This document shows, piece after piece, positions 42,433 to 50,765 of a DNA stretch of 64,000 bases (its first letter is position 1; every line of letters starts with the position of its first letter). The stretch spans positions 1-64,000 of the forward strand of contig CAVRUQ010000015.1 in assembly GCA_963724405.1 (NCBI GenBank). Reading direction: 5' to 3'. The DNA is from CAVQBJ01 sp963724405. Lineage in GTDB: Bacteria; Actinomycetota; Thermoleophilia; Solirubrobacterales; Solirubrobacteraceae. The translations under genes and the position numbers were made by a program. Under the pieces are notes generated by a model. It made no database searches, was not told where the DNA came from, and saw only the letters and a list, made by a program, of their open reading frames with translations.

Positions 42433-43707
42433 TCAAGACGTCGCCTGCTGCGGGAGCCGACAGAGCATCCGGTCGTCGGTGGTGAGCACGACGTTGGCCG
42501 GCGTCGGGGGCTCCGTCGACATGACTGTTTCCGGATCGGTGCGGCGCAGCAGCATCAGGCCGAGCGCCGGGAAGATGATCACGGACAGCAGTCCGGCGGC
42601 GATCAGCCCGGCACCGGTCGCCTTCGTGATGATGTTCAGCTGCAGGCCGATGGCCACGGCGGCGACGATGAAGGGCAGCGAGGTGGACTGCAGGATCCCG
42701 GCGATGACCGCCTTCGTGGTCCCGATCCGGCGGCGGTAGACGACCGCCGGGAGGCCGCGCGCGAGCAGGAGCGCGAGTAGGAAGAGCGGCACGCGGGCGA
42801 CGGTCGAGGCGCTGGCGAACAGCGCGTTCAGATCGAAGCTCAGCCCGCTGGAAACGAAGAACACGGGGATGAAGATTCCGAAGCCGGCGGCCTCCAGCTT
42901 GAGCCGAAACTGCGGATGGGTCATCGCCCGGTCATCGTCGACGACCGACAGCAGCGCCCCGGCAGCGAACGCGCCGAGGATCGCGGCCAGGCCGACCTTG
43001 GTGGCCAGCGCGACGAAGCCGATGAGCAGCACGAAGGCGCCGCGCACACGAATCTGCGCGGTGGTGTCCTGAAGGCGCAGCAGCACGCCGCGCAGCCCCG
43101 GCGAGCGCTCGGCGCCGGAGATGGCCAGCCCGATGACGGCCACGAGCAGCGCGAACAGGCCGAGCAGGACGACCTTGCCGGCCACGTCGGTGGATCCCTT
43201 CCCGGAGAAGAAGATCGACAGGAGCACGATCGTGCCGAGGTCGGCGATCGACGCCGCGGCGATAACCAGCTGCCCGAAGTCCGAGGCGATGTTGTTGGAG
43301 TCCTTGAGCACGGGCACGATCACGCCGAGCGACGTCGACGTGAGGACGATGGCCAGGAACAGCGGTGACTTGACGAACCCTCCAGCTGCCAGCAGCAGGC
43401 CGAGCACGATGGCGATCACGAACGAGAGCGCAAAGCCGAGGATCGTCAGGCGCAGGATCGGCCCGCGCAGTCGGTGGACGTCGACCTCCAGGCCGGCGAG
43501 GAACAGCAGGAACGACAGGCCGATGAGCGACAGGATCGAGATCGGCGCATCGACCGTGACCCAGCCGAGCCCGGACGGCCCCACGACGATGCCCGCGATG
43601 ATCTCCAACACGACGACCGGGAGACGAATCCTCGGAGCGAAGCCGAGCGCCAGCGGCGCCGCAAACGCGATCGCCACGACGATGAGCAGATTGATGTAGT
43701 CGATCAC
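42433..43707 (-). CDS. CPA2-family cation/proton antiporter
   Basis: About 424 residues with 12-13 hydrophobic segments: LPVVVLEIIAGIVVGPSGLG, LSFLLFLAGLEVDVHRLRGP, FVKSPLFLAIVLTSTSLGVI and AGALLSVVDDDRAMTHPQFR. This is the KefB/NapA-like exchanger fold without KTN/RCK domain. A TTG at 43716 is in frame, but the ECF-type -10 box ends at 43720, so GTG 43707 is the more reasonable start and leaves a very short leader. May export K+/Na+ or acid load produced by sugar oxidation. Confidence 0.8.
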   Translation of the reverse strand: MIDYINLLIVVAIAFAAPLALGFAPRIRLPVVVLEIIAGIVVGPSGLGWVTVDAPISILSLIGLSFLLFLAGLEVDVHRLRGPILRLTILGFALSFVIAIVLGLLLAAGGFVKSPLFLAIVLTSTSLGVIVPVLKDSNNIASDFGQLVIAAASIADLGTIVLLSIFFSGKGSTDVAGKVVLLGLFALLVAVIGLAISGAERSPGLRGVLLRLQDTTAQIRVRGAFVLLIGFVALATKVGLAAILGAFAAGALLSVVDDDRAMTHPQFRLKLEAAGFGIFIPVFFVSSGLSFDLNALFASASTVARVPLFLLALLLARGLPAVVYRRRIGTTKAVIAGILQSTSLPFIVAAVAIGLQLNIITKATGAGLIAAGLLSVIIFPALGLMLLRRTDPETVMSTEPPTPANVVLTTDDRMLCRLPQQATS

Positions 43708-43719
43708 GGACGGCAACCA

Positions 43720-43744
43720 GTCTCCAAACGGCGCCGAGCGTTAC
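43720..43744 (-). promoter_or_regulatory. island ECF-type promoter, site 6 (antiporter)
   Basis: Minus strand GTAACG (43744-43739), 14 nt, GAGAC (43724-43720), 13 nt before GTG 43707. Its spacer begins CTCGGCG, like site 5. Confidence 0.6.
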
Positions 43745-43774
43745 CGATTGATCCGTCGCCGGAGGCCCACGCCG

Positions 43775-44233
43775 TCAGCGCCGCCGAAGCCGCTCGTAGG
43801 CGATTCCGGTCGCTGTCGCGTAGACGGCGTGGTGCCACGCATCGATGGCGATCTCGCGGGCGCCCCACAGCGTCAGGGGCGGAGCGACGTCGAGCGCCGG
43901 GAGCATGACCTGCTCGTTGCCCCACACCGCGGCCGCGTGCGCCAGCGTGGCCAGTCGCGGCGACAGTCCGGCGTCGTGCAGCAGCGCGCGCACGATCCCC
44001 CAACCCGTCCCGTAGCTCCAGTGCGAGAGCACGCCGAAACGGGCCTTCGCCCGCTCGTCGGCAAAGGCGTCGATGCCGAGCACCTTGGCCGTCGCGTCGG
44101 CCGGCGCCGAGCTGGCGGCGCGGTGGCGCAGCTGCTGCTCGATCGTGCTGGACACGGTCATCGCCGCGGTCCCGATGAAGCCGGCCACCAGGCCCTCGCC
44201 AACCGTCTCGCTGACGCGCGGAGTCCGCATCAC
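43775..44233 (-). CDS. DUF1440-like membrane-associated protein
   Basis: 152 residues with several weak hydrophobic segments (VAGFIGTAAMTVSSTIEQQL; GVLSHWSYGTGWGIVRALLH; HHAVYATATGIAYERL). The pattern of GT...M near the N-terminus and HWxYGTxWG recalls DUF1440/YagU-type proteins. ATGA overlap with the GMC gene. Role unknown. Confidence 0.5.
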   Translation of the reverse strand: MMRTPRVSETVGEGLVAGFIGTAAMTVSSTIEQQLRHRAASSAPADATAKVLGIDAFADERAKARFGVLSHWSYGTGWGIVRALLHDAGLSPRLATLAHAAAVWGNEQVMLPALDVAPPLTLWGAREIAIDAWHHAVYATATGIAYERLRRR

Positions 44234-45819
44234 GCCGCGGCCGCCGGCTCAGGGTGCCCGACCCGGGCGCCGAGGCGCTCGAGCAGATGGTCGCCGACGC
44301 GCAGCGCGTTCGCGATCGCGGTGAGCGCGGGGTTCACGGCGCTGCTGGACGGGAAGAAGCTCGTGTCGACGACGTACAGGTTGTCGATGTCGTGAGCGCG
44401 GCAGTTCAGGTCGAGCGCCGAGCTGCGCGGGTCGGAGCCGAAGCGCACTGTGCCGCACTGGTGCGCGACGCCAGCGATCGGGATGCGCTGGTCGCGCACA
44501 AGCCGGTGCGGGATGAGGCGCTCGTGGCAGCCCAGCGGTACGAGCAGGCCCTTCAGCTTGGCCATCAGGCGACGATGGCCCTCGAGGTTGCGATCGGTGT
44601 AGGCCAGGCGAATGGCGCCGGCGCGGTCGACGGTCACCCGGTTGTCGGGGTCGGGGAGGTCCTCGGTGGTGAGCCAGAAGTCGAGCGCGTGACGAGCCAT
44701 GTATTCGAGCGCCGGGCCCGGCGCGTACCAGGGCGCGCCGGCTCGCAGGATGCCGGAGTCCGTCTTGCCGAGCATCTGGATGTGGCCGAGGGGATAGTCG
44801 AAGTCCTCGGCGCCGAAGTAGTAGTCGTTGACCCCGAGCGTCTTCTGAAAGCGCGTGGGGTTCGGCGCCTTGGACACCGCGATAACGGCCGAGTTGATGT
44901 GCGCCATGTAGTGGCGCCCCACGACGCCCGACGCGTTGGCCAGGCCGTCCGGATGGCGCTCGCTGACCGAGCGCAGCAGCAGCGCGGCCGAGTTCACGGC
45001 GCCGCAGGACACGACGATCAGATCGGCCGTGTACGTCTCCTCCGCACCGCGGCGCTCGACGAGCACGCCGGTGGCCGCGCGGCCCGACGCGTCGGTCAGA
45101 ACGCGCGTCGCCTTGGCGTGCGTGAGCAGGGTGACGTTCTCGTGGCGCAGCGCCGGGCGGACACAGCGCACGTGTGCGTCGGCCTTGCCGTCAGCGAGGC
45201 AGGGAAAGCCGTCGAAGCGGTCGCAGCGCACGCAGCGCCCCCCCTCGGGGTCGCCCTCGTCGAGGTCGACCCCGACCGGCAGGTGAAACGGACGGTGCCC
45301 CGTACGCTCCAGGTCCCGGGCGAGCTGCTCGATGCGGGGCTCGTGGCTCACCGCCGGATACGGGAACGGCCCGGACGCCGGCGGCTCGATCGGGTCCTCG
45401 CCCCGCTCGCCGTGCACGACGTACAGGCGCTCGGCCTCCGCGTAGTAGGGCTCCAGATCGGTATAGGAGAGCGGCCACGCCGGGGACATGCCGCCGTGGT
45501 GGCGGACCTCGCCAAAGTCGCGCTCGCGCAGGCGGAACAGGATCGCGCCGTAGAACTTCGTGTTGCCGCCGACGAAGTACTGCTGGTGGGGCGTGAAGGC
45601 CTCGCCGTCCTTGTCGAGCCACTGCTCCCCGCTCAGGTAGCGCTCGCGCCCGAAGACCTCGTCACTGTCCCAGTTCTCGGGCTCGCGGGGCAGGTAGCCA
45701 CCGCGCTCGAGGATGAGCATGCGCTTGCCCGACTGCGCGAGCCGGTACGCGAGCGTGCCGCCTCCGGCCCCGCTGCCGACGATGATGACGTCGTAGTGCT
45801 CGGTGCTCGTCGCGCTCAC
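44230..45819 (-). CDS. GMC-family FAD oxidoreductase
   Basis: 529 residues. FAD motif IIVGSGAGGGTLAYRLAQSG with ILERGGYLPREPENW; middle FVGGNTKFYGAILFRLRERD; the C-terminal half has AHQCGTVRFGSDPRSS and VDTSFFPSSSAVNPALTAIA with the catalytic His and Asn-Pro. The family oxidises alcohols or sugars; this subgroup resembles membrane gluconate/sugar dehydrogenase large subunits (glucose, fructose side), but no small subunit or cytochrome is nearby. Third gene of the SDR-led operon. Confidence 0.85.
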   Translation of the reverse strand: MSATSTEHYDVIIVGSGAGGGTLAYRLAQSGKRMLILERGGYLPREPENWDSDEVFGRERYLSGEQWLDKDGEAFTPHQQYFVGGNTKFYGAILFRLRERDFGEVRHHGGMSPAWPLSYTDLEPYYAEAERLYVVHGERGEDPIEPPASGPFPYPAVSHEPRIEQLARDLERTGHRPFHLPVGVDLDEGDPEGGRCVRCDRFDGFPCLADGKADAHVRCVRPALRHENVTLLTHAKATRVLTDASGRAATGVLVERRGAEETYTADLIVVSCGAVNSAALLLRSVSERHPDGLANASGVVGRHYMAHINSAVIAVSKAPNPTRFQKTLGVNDYYFGAEDFDYPLGHIQMLGKTDSGILRAGAPWYAPGPALEYMARHALDFWLTTEDLPDPDNRVTVDRAGAIRLAYTDRNLEGHRRLMAKLKGLLVPLGCHERLIPHRLVRDQRIPIAGVAHQCGTVRFGSDPRSSALDLNCRAHDIDNLYVVDTSFFPSSSAVNPALTAIANALRVGDHLLERLGARVGHPEPAAAA

Positions 45820-45822
45820 CCC

Positions 45823-46761
45823 TTACACGAGCGCGATCGGAGAGGTCCACGCGCCGCTGGCGCCCCGCAGGCGCGGATGCGTGACGATCAGCGCGAAACG
45901 GCTGACGCCATCCGCGGCCAGTGCCGCCGTGTCCAGGTTCTCCACGACGAACACGCCGTGTTGGGCGTTGAGGGTCTGCGGCACGACGAACGGTCGGTCC
46001 GGATCCTCGGGCGGGAACGGCCCATAGCTCCAAGTGTCACATCCCGTGAGCGCAACGCCGCGCTCGGCCAGCCACTGGGCGAGCGCGAGTCCCGGACCGG
46101 GCTCGCCATCGAGGTACTCGGGCGGCGCCGACCAGCGCTCGCCCCAGCCGGTGTGAAACAGGACCGCGTCGCCCGGCGCGGGCTGAGCGCCGTCCAGGGC
46201 CGCCTCCACGTCGGCGACGTTAATGACGTCGCCGCGCCCGAGCGCGCCAGTACCGCGGACGGCGGGCACGTCGATGAGCCAGCCGCACGTGACGACCTGC
46301 GGAATCGTCTCGGCCCCGAGGCGATTCACCCCCCAGGTCTCGGCCAGCTCGGCCATGGTCCACCCGTTGTACACGCGCTCGCCGACCTGCAGGTGGGCGA
46401 GCGAATCGACGTGGGTGCCGAGCTGCATCGTGGTCGCGATCGTCTCGGTGACCCAGTTGACCTTGTTCACGCCGAGTCCGTCCGGCTCGCTCCCCTGCGA
46501 TCGGTCGTTAATGTGGTGGGCGGTGGTCACCAGAGTCTGGTGAAACGAGCGCCCCGGAAACACGGGTACGTGCTCGTCGAGGATGCGTCCGAGGTCGTAC
46601 AGCGTCCCGTCCCGCACGAGCGCCAGGGCCTCGCGTCGCTTCGCGTCGGTGACGTGGTTGAGCATGCCGATCTGGTCGTCGGCGCCGAACCGCGACGGCC
46701 ACCAGCGCTCGCCTCCCGCCGTCCCGTTCTCCGGCTCGGGCGGACCGAGGGGCGTGCTCAT
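45823..46761 (-). CDS. cyclase-family (KynB-like) metal hydrolase
   Basis: 312 residues. Metal motif QLGTHVDSLAHLQVGERVYN (HxGTHxDxxxH form, first His replaced by Gln-Leu context), GDAVLFHTGWGERW and LTGCDTWSYGPFPPED. Members hydrolyse formamides or lactone/cyclic amide bonds. ATGA overlap with the SDR gene upstream; 4 nt to the GMC gene. Likely acts on a ring-type intermediate from the SDR/GMC reactions. Confidence 0.8.
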   Translation of the reverse strand: MSTPLGPPEPENGTAGGERWWPSRFGADDQIGMLNHVTDAKRREALALVRDGTLYDLGRILDEHVPVFPGRSFHQTLVTTAHHINDRSQGSEPDGLGVNKVNWVTETIATTMQLGTHVDSLAHLQVGERVYNGWTMAELAETWGVNRLGAETIPQVVTCGWLIDVPAVRGTGALGRGDVINVADVEAALDGAQPAPGDAVLFHTGWGERWSAPPEYLDGEPGPGLALAQWLAERGVALTGCDTWSYGPFPPEDPDRPFVVPQTLNAQHGVFVVENLDTAALAADGVSRFALIVTHPRLRGASGAWTSPIALV

Positions 46762-47606
46762 TCCGAGGACCACGGATCGCGAAAGCTCGGGAACAGGGTG
46801 AGGCCGCCGTCCACGAAGATCGTCTGGCCCGTGATGTACGCGGCGTCATCGCTGGCGAGGAAGCAGGCGACGCCTCCCATCTCGTCCGCCGTCCCCGCGC
46901 GCCGCATCGGAATGTGGCTCTCGACCTGCTCGCGTTTGACCGGGTCGTCGATCCAGGCCCGGTTGATGGGCGTGACCGTCGCGCCCGGGCCGATTGCGTT
47001 CACCCGGATGCCGCGGGCGGCGTACTCGAGCGCGAGCGTGCGCGTGAGGTTCTGCATCCCGCCCTTGCTGACCGAGTAGCCGAGGTAGTCGGGCTTGGGA
47101 ATGAGCTGGTGCACGCTCGACACGTTGATCACCACGCCCGGCTTGCCCGCCTGCAGCCAGTGCCGGATCGCCTCGCGCGCACACAGGAAGGCGCCGCGCA
47201 GGTTGACGGCCAGCACCCGGTCGAAGTCGGCGCTGGACAGCTCGTCGCTATGCCGCGAGATCTGGATCCCCGCGTTGTTGATGAGCACGTCGAGGCCACC
47301 GAGGCCGTCGACCGCGGAGGCGACCATCGCCACGACGTCGTCCTCGTCGGACACGTCGCCCCCGACGAGCACGTCGCGCACCCCGGCCTCGGCAACGCGC
47401 CGCGAGCAGCTTTGCACCTGTTCCTCGGTGTCGGTCGCCTCGCCGGCCTCGCGCAGGTAGTTGATGGCGACGTTGGCGCCGCACTCGGCGAAGCGCACGG
47501 CGATCGCCTGACCGATGCCCGAGGTCCCGCCGGTCACGAGGACGCTCTTGTCGCGCAGTCCGGTCGCGTATCGGGCGGGCGCTCCGCCTTCCTCGATCTG
47601 GGCCAT
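46758..47606 (-). CDS. SDR dehydrogenase, glucose-1-dehydrogenase-like
   Basis: 282 residues. Cofactor motif VLVTGGTSGIGQAIAVRFAE, NNAGI, catalytic Ser in NVSSVHQLIPKPD and YxxxK in YLGYSVSKGG; C-terminal GQTIFVDGGLTLFP. Close in pattern to glucose 1-dehydrogenase/oxoacyl reductase-like classical SDRs. First of the four-gene minus-strand operon; AGGAGAGCTC-type site before ATG 47606. ECF-type promoter lies about 60 bp upstream. Confidence 0.85.
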   Translation of the reverse strand: MAQIEEGGAPARYATGLRDKSVLVTGGTSGIGQAIAVRFAECGANVAINYLREAGEATDTEEQVQSCSRRVAEAGVRDVLVGGDVSDEDDVVAMVASAVDGLGGLDVLINNAGIQISRHSDELSSADFDRVLAVNLRGAFLCAREAIRHWLQAGKPGVVINVSSVHQLIPKPDYLGYSVSKGGMQNLTRTLALEYAARGIRVNAIGPGATVTPINRAWIDDPVKREQVESHIPMRRAGTADEMGGVACFLASDDAAYITGQTIFVDGGLTLFPSFRDPWSSE

Positions 47607-47664
47607 CGAGCTCTCCTTCGTCGGTTGGTTGGACACCGCACCGGGCGGACGTGGCGGTGCCGCG

Positions 47665-47690
47665 GTCTCGCGGGGGCCGCCGAGCGTTAC
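47665..47690 (-). promoter_or_regulatory. island ECF-type promoter, site 5 (SDR operon)
   Basis: Minus strand GTAACG (47690-47685), 15 nt, GAGAC (47669-47665), 59 bp before ATG 47606. Confidence 0.65.
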
Positions 47691-47716
47691 AAGGAGTCTG
47701 CGCGTGCCGGGCGAAC

Positions 47717-47741
47717 GTAACGAGCGCCTCGCCGGCGAGAC
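47717..47741 (+). promoter_or_regulatory. island ECF-type promoter, site 4 (Rieske-ThDP gene)
   Basis: GTAACG (47717-47722), 14 nt, GAGAC (47737-47741), 16 nt before the ATG at 47758. Divergent from site 5, 26 bp apart. Confidence 0.65.
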
Positions 47742-47757
47742 GACAGGCCGTGCGGAC

Positions 47758-49719
47758 ATGCCGGAGCCGACCACGTCCATGCCCTCCTCCCTGACCTGGC
47801 ACCGCGTCGCGGCGCGCGACGAGTTGCCCGAGGGCCGCGTCCGGACGGTGAGCGCCGGTCACCACACGTTCGCGCTCACCCATTACGAGGGCCGTTATGG
47901 CGCGCTGTCCAATCGTTGCCCGCACCAGGGCGGGCCGCTCGGCGAGGGCTCGATCGAGAAGGGCATGCTGCGCTGCCCGTGGCACGGCTACGACTACTGC
48001 CCGCTCACCGGTGAGTCCCCATTCGGCGACTCGGTGGCCACGTTCCCAGTGCAGGAGCGCGAGGACGGCATCTATGTCGGAGTGGCGCCCGACCCGCCGC
48101 ACGCCACCACGGTCAGCGACGTGATCGCGCAGACCCTCGTCAACTGGGGCGTGCGCCACGTGTTCGGGATGGTCGGGCACTCCAACCTCGGCCTGGCCGA
48201 CGCGCTGCGCCGCCAGGAGGCCGCCGGCGCGCTCACCTACATCGGAATCCGCCACGAGGGCGCCGCCGCGTTCGCCGCCTCGGCCTACGGCAAGCTGACC
48301 GGGAGACCAGCCGCCTGCCTGACGATCGCCGGCCCCGGCGCGACGAACCTGCTCACCGGGCTGTGGGACGCCAAGGTCGACCGCTCGCCGGTGATCGCGC
48401 TCACCGGCCAGGTCGACACGCAGGTGCTCGGCCCGGGCGCCTTCCAAGAGGTCGACCTGCACGCCGCCTTCGGCTCGGTCGCCGCGTTCAGCCAGACCGT
48501 GCTGCCCACCAGCCGCCACGCCGAGCTGGCCACGCTGGCGGCCAAGAACGCCATCCTGCGACGCGACGTCGCCCACCTGATCTTCCCCGACGAGGTGCAG
48601 ACGCTGCCCGCCGGCGAGGAACAGCCGTCCGCACCGCAGGGCCGGATCGCGCCGCAGCAGATCGCCCCGCCGGACGAGTCGCTGCGGGCCGCCGTCGAGC
48701 TGCTCGCCGGCGCGAAGCGGCCCGTCATCATCGTCGGGCACGGCGCCCGCTTCGACATGCCGGCGATCATCGCCCTGGCCGAGCACCTCGGCGCCCCGGT
48801 GATCACCACCTTCAAGGCCAAGGGCCAAATCGCCGACGACCACCCGCTCGCCTGCGGTGTGCTCGGGCGCAGCGGTACGCCGATCGCCAGCTGGTTCATG
48901 AACGAAAGCGACGCGCTACTCGTCCTCGGAGCATCGTTCTCCAACCACACCGGCATCTACCCCGGCAAGGCGATCGTCCAGGTCGACTTCGACGCGCTCG
49001 CGCTCGGCAAGTTCCACCCCGTCACCGTGCCCGTGTGGGGCGAGATCTCCGTCACCGTGCAACTGCTCGCCACCGGCCTGCCAGCCGCCGGCTCCGAGCG
49101 CGAGGACCAGCGCCCCGAGCTCGCCGAGCGCTGGTCGATCTGGCGGGCCGAGAAGGCCAACCGCACCGAGGATGACCGCGGGAACGGAGTCAACTCGGCC
49201 GCCGTATTCGCGGCTCTGCAGCAGCACGTTCCCGAGCGGGCGGTGATCGCGGTGGACGTCGGCAACAACGCGTATTCGTTCGGCCGCTACTTCGAATGCA
49301 AGAAGGACCAGACGGTCCTGATGTCCGGCTATCTGGGCTCGATCGGCTTCGGCTATCCGGCCGCCATCGGCGCATGGGCGGCCGCACCGGACCGGCCCAT
49401 CTTCGCGGTCACCGGCGACGGCGGATTTGCCCAGTACATGGCCGAGCTGCTGACCGCGGTCAAGCACGACATGAACATCACCCAGGTGCTGCTCAACAAC
49501 GGCCAGCTCGGCAAGATCTCCAAGGAGCAGCGCGCCGGCGACTGGGACGTGTGGCAGACGTCACTGCACAACCCCAACTTCGCCGAGTACGCGAAAATCT
49601 GCGGCGCGTTCGGCGTGCACGTGGGAAGCATCGCCGAGCTGGACGATGCCCTCGCGGCGGCGATCGCCCATGATGGCCCCGCGCTCGTCGAGATCATCAC
49701 CGACCCCGACCTCGTTTAG
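47758..49719 (+). CDS. Rieske [2Fe-2S] domain fused to a ThDP-dependent enzyme
   Basis: 653 residues. Residues about 12-110 are a Rieske domain with both cluster motifs, Cys54-Pro-His56 and Cys73-Pro-Trp-His76 (CPHQGG; CPWHGYDY). From about 118 on it is a full acetolactate-synthase/pyruvate-oxidase-like protein: VSDVIAQTLVNWGVRHVFGM, catalytic Glu167 in IRHEGAA, a middle nucleotide-type domain, and the ThDP motif G553-D-G-G ending in N580-N581. The fusion could couple ThDP oxidation to an iron-sulfur acceptor, in the way pyruvate oxidases use FAD. It is probably co-transcribed with the FMN reductase remnant 24 nt on. Confidence 0.85.
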   Translation: MPEPTTSMPSSLTWHRVAARDELPEGRVRTVSAGHHTFALTHYEGRYGALSNRCPHQGGPLGEGSIEKGMLRCPWHGYDYCPLTGESPFGDSVATFPVQEREDGIYVGVAPDPPHATTVSDVIAQTLVNWGVRHVFGMVGHSNLGLADALRRQEAAGALTYIGIRHEGAAAFAASAYGKLTGRPAACLTIAGPGATNLLTGLWDAKVDRSPVIALTGQVDTQVLGPGAFQEVDLHAAFGSVAAFSQTVLPTSRHAELATLAAKNAILRRDVAHLIFPDEVQTLPAGEEQPSAPQGRIAPQQIAPPDESLRAAVELLAGAKRPVIIVGHGARFDMPAIIALAEHLGAPVITTFKAKGQIADDHPLACGVLGRSGTPIASWFMNESDALLVLGASFSNHTGIYPGKAIVQVDFDALALGKFHPVTVPVWGEISVTVQLLATGLPAAGSEREDQRPELAERWSIWRAEKANRTEDDRGNGVNSAAVFAALQQHVPERAVIAVDVGNNAYSFGRYFECKKDQTVLMSGYLGSIGFGYPAAIGAWAAAPDRPIFAVTGDGGFAQYMAELLTAVKHDMNITQVLLNNGQLGKISKEQRAGDWDVWQTSLHNPNFAEYAKICGAFGVHVGSIAELDDALAAAIAHDGPALVEIITDPDLV

Positions 49720-49743
49720 CTCCTCGCGAGAGGACTCCCGCCG

Positions 49744-50495
49744 ATGCCGATCCCCGAATCGATCCAGGGCTTCATCGACGAGCGTGTCGAACACGCTCCC
49801 GTGCGCTACGGCGACCTGCGCGTGGTCATCTTCAACGGCACGACCAAGCGCTCGCCCGAGCCGAGCCACACCGATGGCCTGCTCGCGATCCCGCGCGGCA
49901 TCTTCGCCGGCCTAGGCGTCCGCGTCGACGAAGTGCGCACGGCCGACCGCGACATCCCCGCGGGCCTATGGCCCGACATGCGCAAGCACGGCTACGACGT
50001 CGGCGAGTTCCCCGAGATCTAACGCGAGCTCGTCGCACCCGCCGACGTCATCATCATCGCCGGGCCAATCTGGCTCGGCGATCAGAGCTCGCTCACGCGC
50101 AAGATCATCGAGCGCCTGTACGCCTACTCCAGCGAGGTCAACGCCGCCGGACAGTGGGCCTACTGCGGCAAGGTCGGCGGGGTCGTGACGACCGGCAACG
50201 AGGACGGAGGCAAGCACGTCAGGTCCTCTACGCCCTCCAGCACATCGGCCTGACGATCCCGCCCCAATCCGACGCCTACTGGGTCGGGGAGGGCGGCCCC
50301 GGTCCGTCCTACCTCGACGAGGACGGCGGCGGGCGGGGCAACGCTTGGACGACGCGCAACGCCGTCTTCATGGCGTGGAACGTCCTGCACCTCGCGCGGA
50401 TGCTCAAGGACGCCGGGGGCATACCGGCCTGGGGCAACTCGACGCACAACTGGGACCTGTCGATGCCCGGGCATCCGAACCCCGAGTACCGCTAA
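49744..50495 (+). pseudogene. NADPH-dependent FMN reductase/flavodoxin-like, inactivated
   Basis: Reads VRYGDLRVVIFNGTTKRSPE and GLWPDMRKHGYDVGEFPEI, then an in-frame TAA at 50020-50022. The same frame continues RELVAPADVIIIAGPIWLGD, QSSLTRKIIERLYAY and GVVTTGNEDGGKHV, then shifts near 50220 to VLYALQHIGLTIPPQSDAYW, AVFMAWNVLHLARMLKD and a normal end PGHPNPEYR. One nonsense and one frameshift in an otherwise complete flavoprotein of about 245 residues. It is the last gene before the right tRNA-Gly fragment. Confidence 0.75.
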
Positions 50496-50533
50496 GCCGT
50501 CCTGGGCCGCAAGCCTCGCGCGGCGCCGTCTCG

Positions 50534-50580
50534 TTGCCATGCAGAAGGTCGAGGGTTCGAGTCCCTTCATCCGCTTCACA
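50534..50580 (+). other. 3' half of tRNA-Gly(GCC), right island boundary
   Basis: Identical over 47 bp to 32829-32875, same orientation, starting at the anticodon loop. Again no 5' half upstream. The two copies bracket 17.7 kb. Confidence 0.8.
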
Positions 50581-50608
50581 GGAAAGGCCCGCAAGAGCGG
50601 GCCTTTCC
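50581..50608 (+). terminator. tRNA-type terminator, copy B
   Basis: Perfect 12-bp stem GGAAAGGCCCGC / GCGGGCCTTTCC with an AAGA loop. Confidence 0.8.
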
Positions 50609-50647
50609 TGTTGGTCCAGATGCCGGACAACAGCCGTTGGAGGGCCA

Positions 50648-50670
50648 CGTATACCAACCGCGTCTACCAA
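50648..50670. repeat. paired 10-bp direct repeats right of fragment B
   Basis: CGTATACCAA (50648-50657) and CGTCTACCAA (50661-50670), same 13-bp period and same 114-bp offset as beside fragment A. Confidence 0.45.
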
Positions 50671-50765
50671 CCCACGGGGTCAGAAAGCGCCGGGCGGCGG
50701 GCTTGCGCTGACCCCTCTCGACCTTGCTGTCGGCGACGAGCTATTGGCGAGATTCGAGACCGGGG

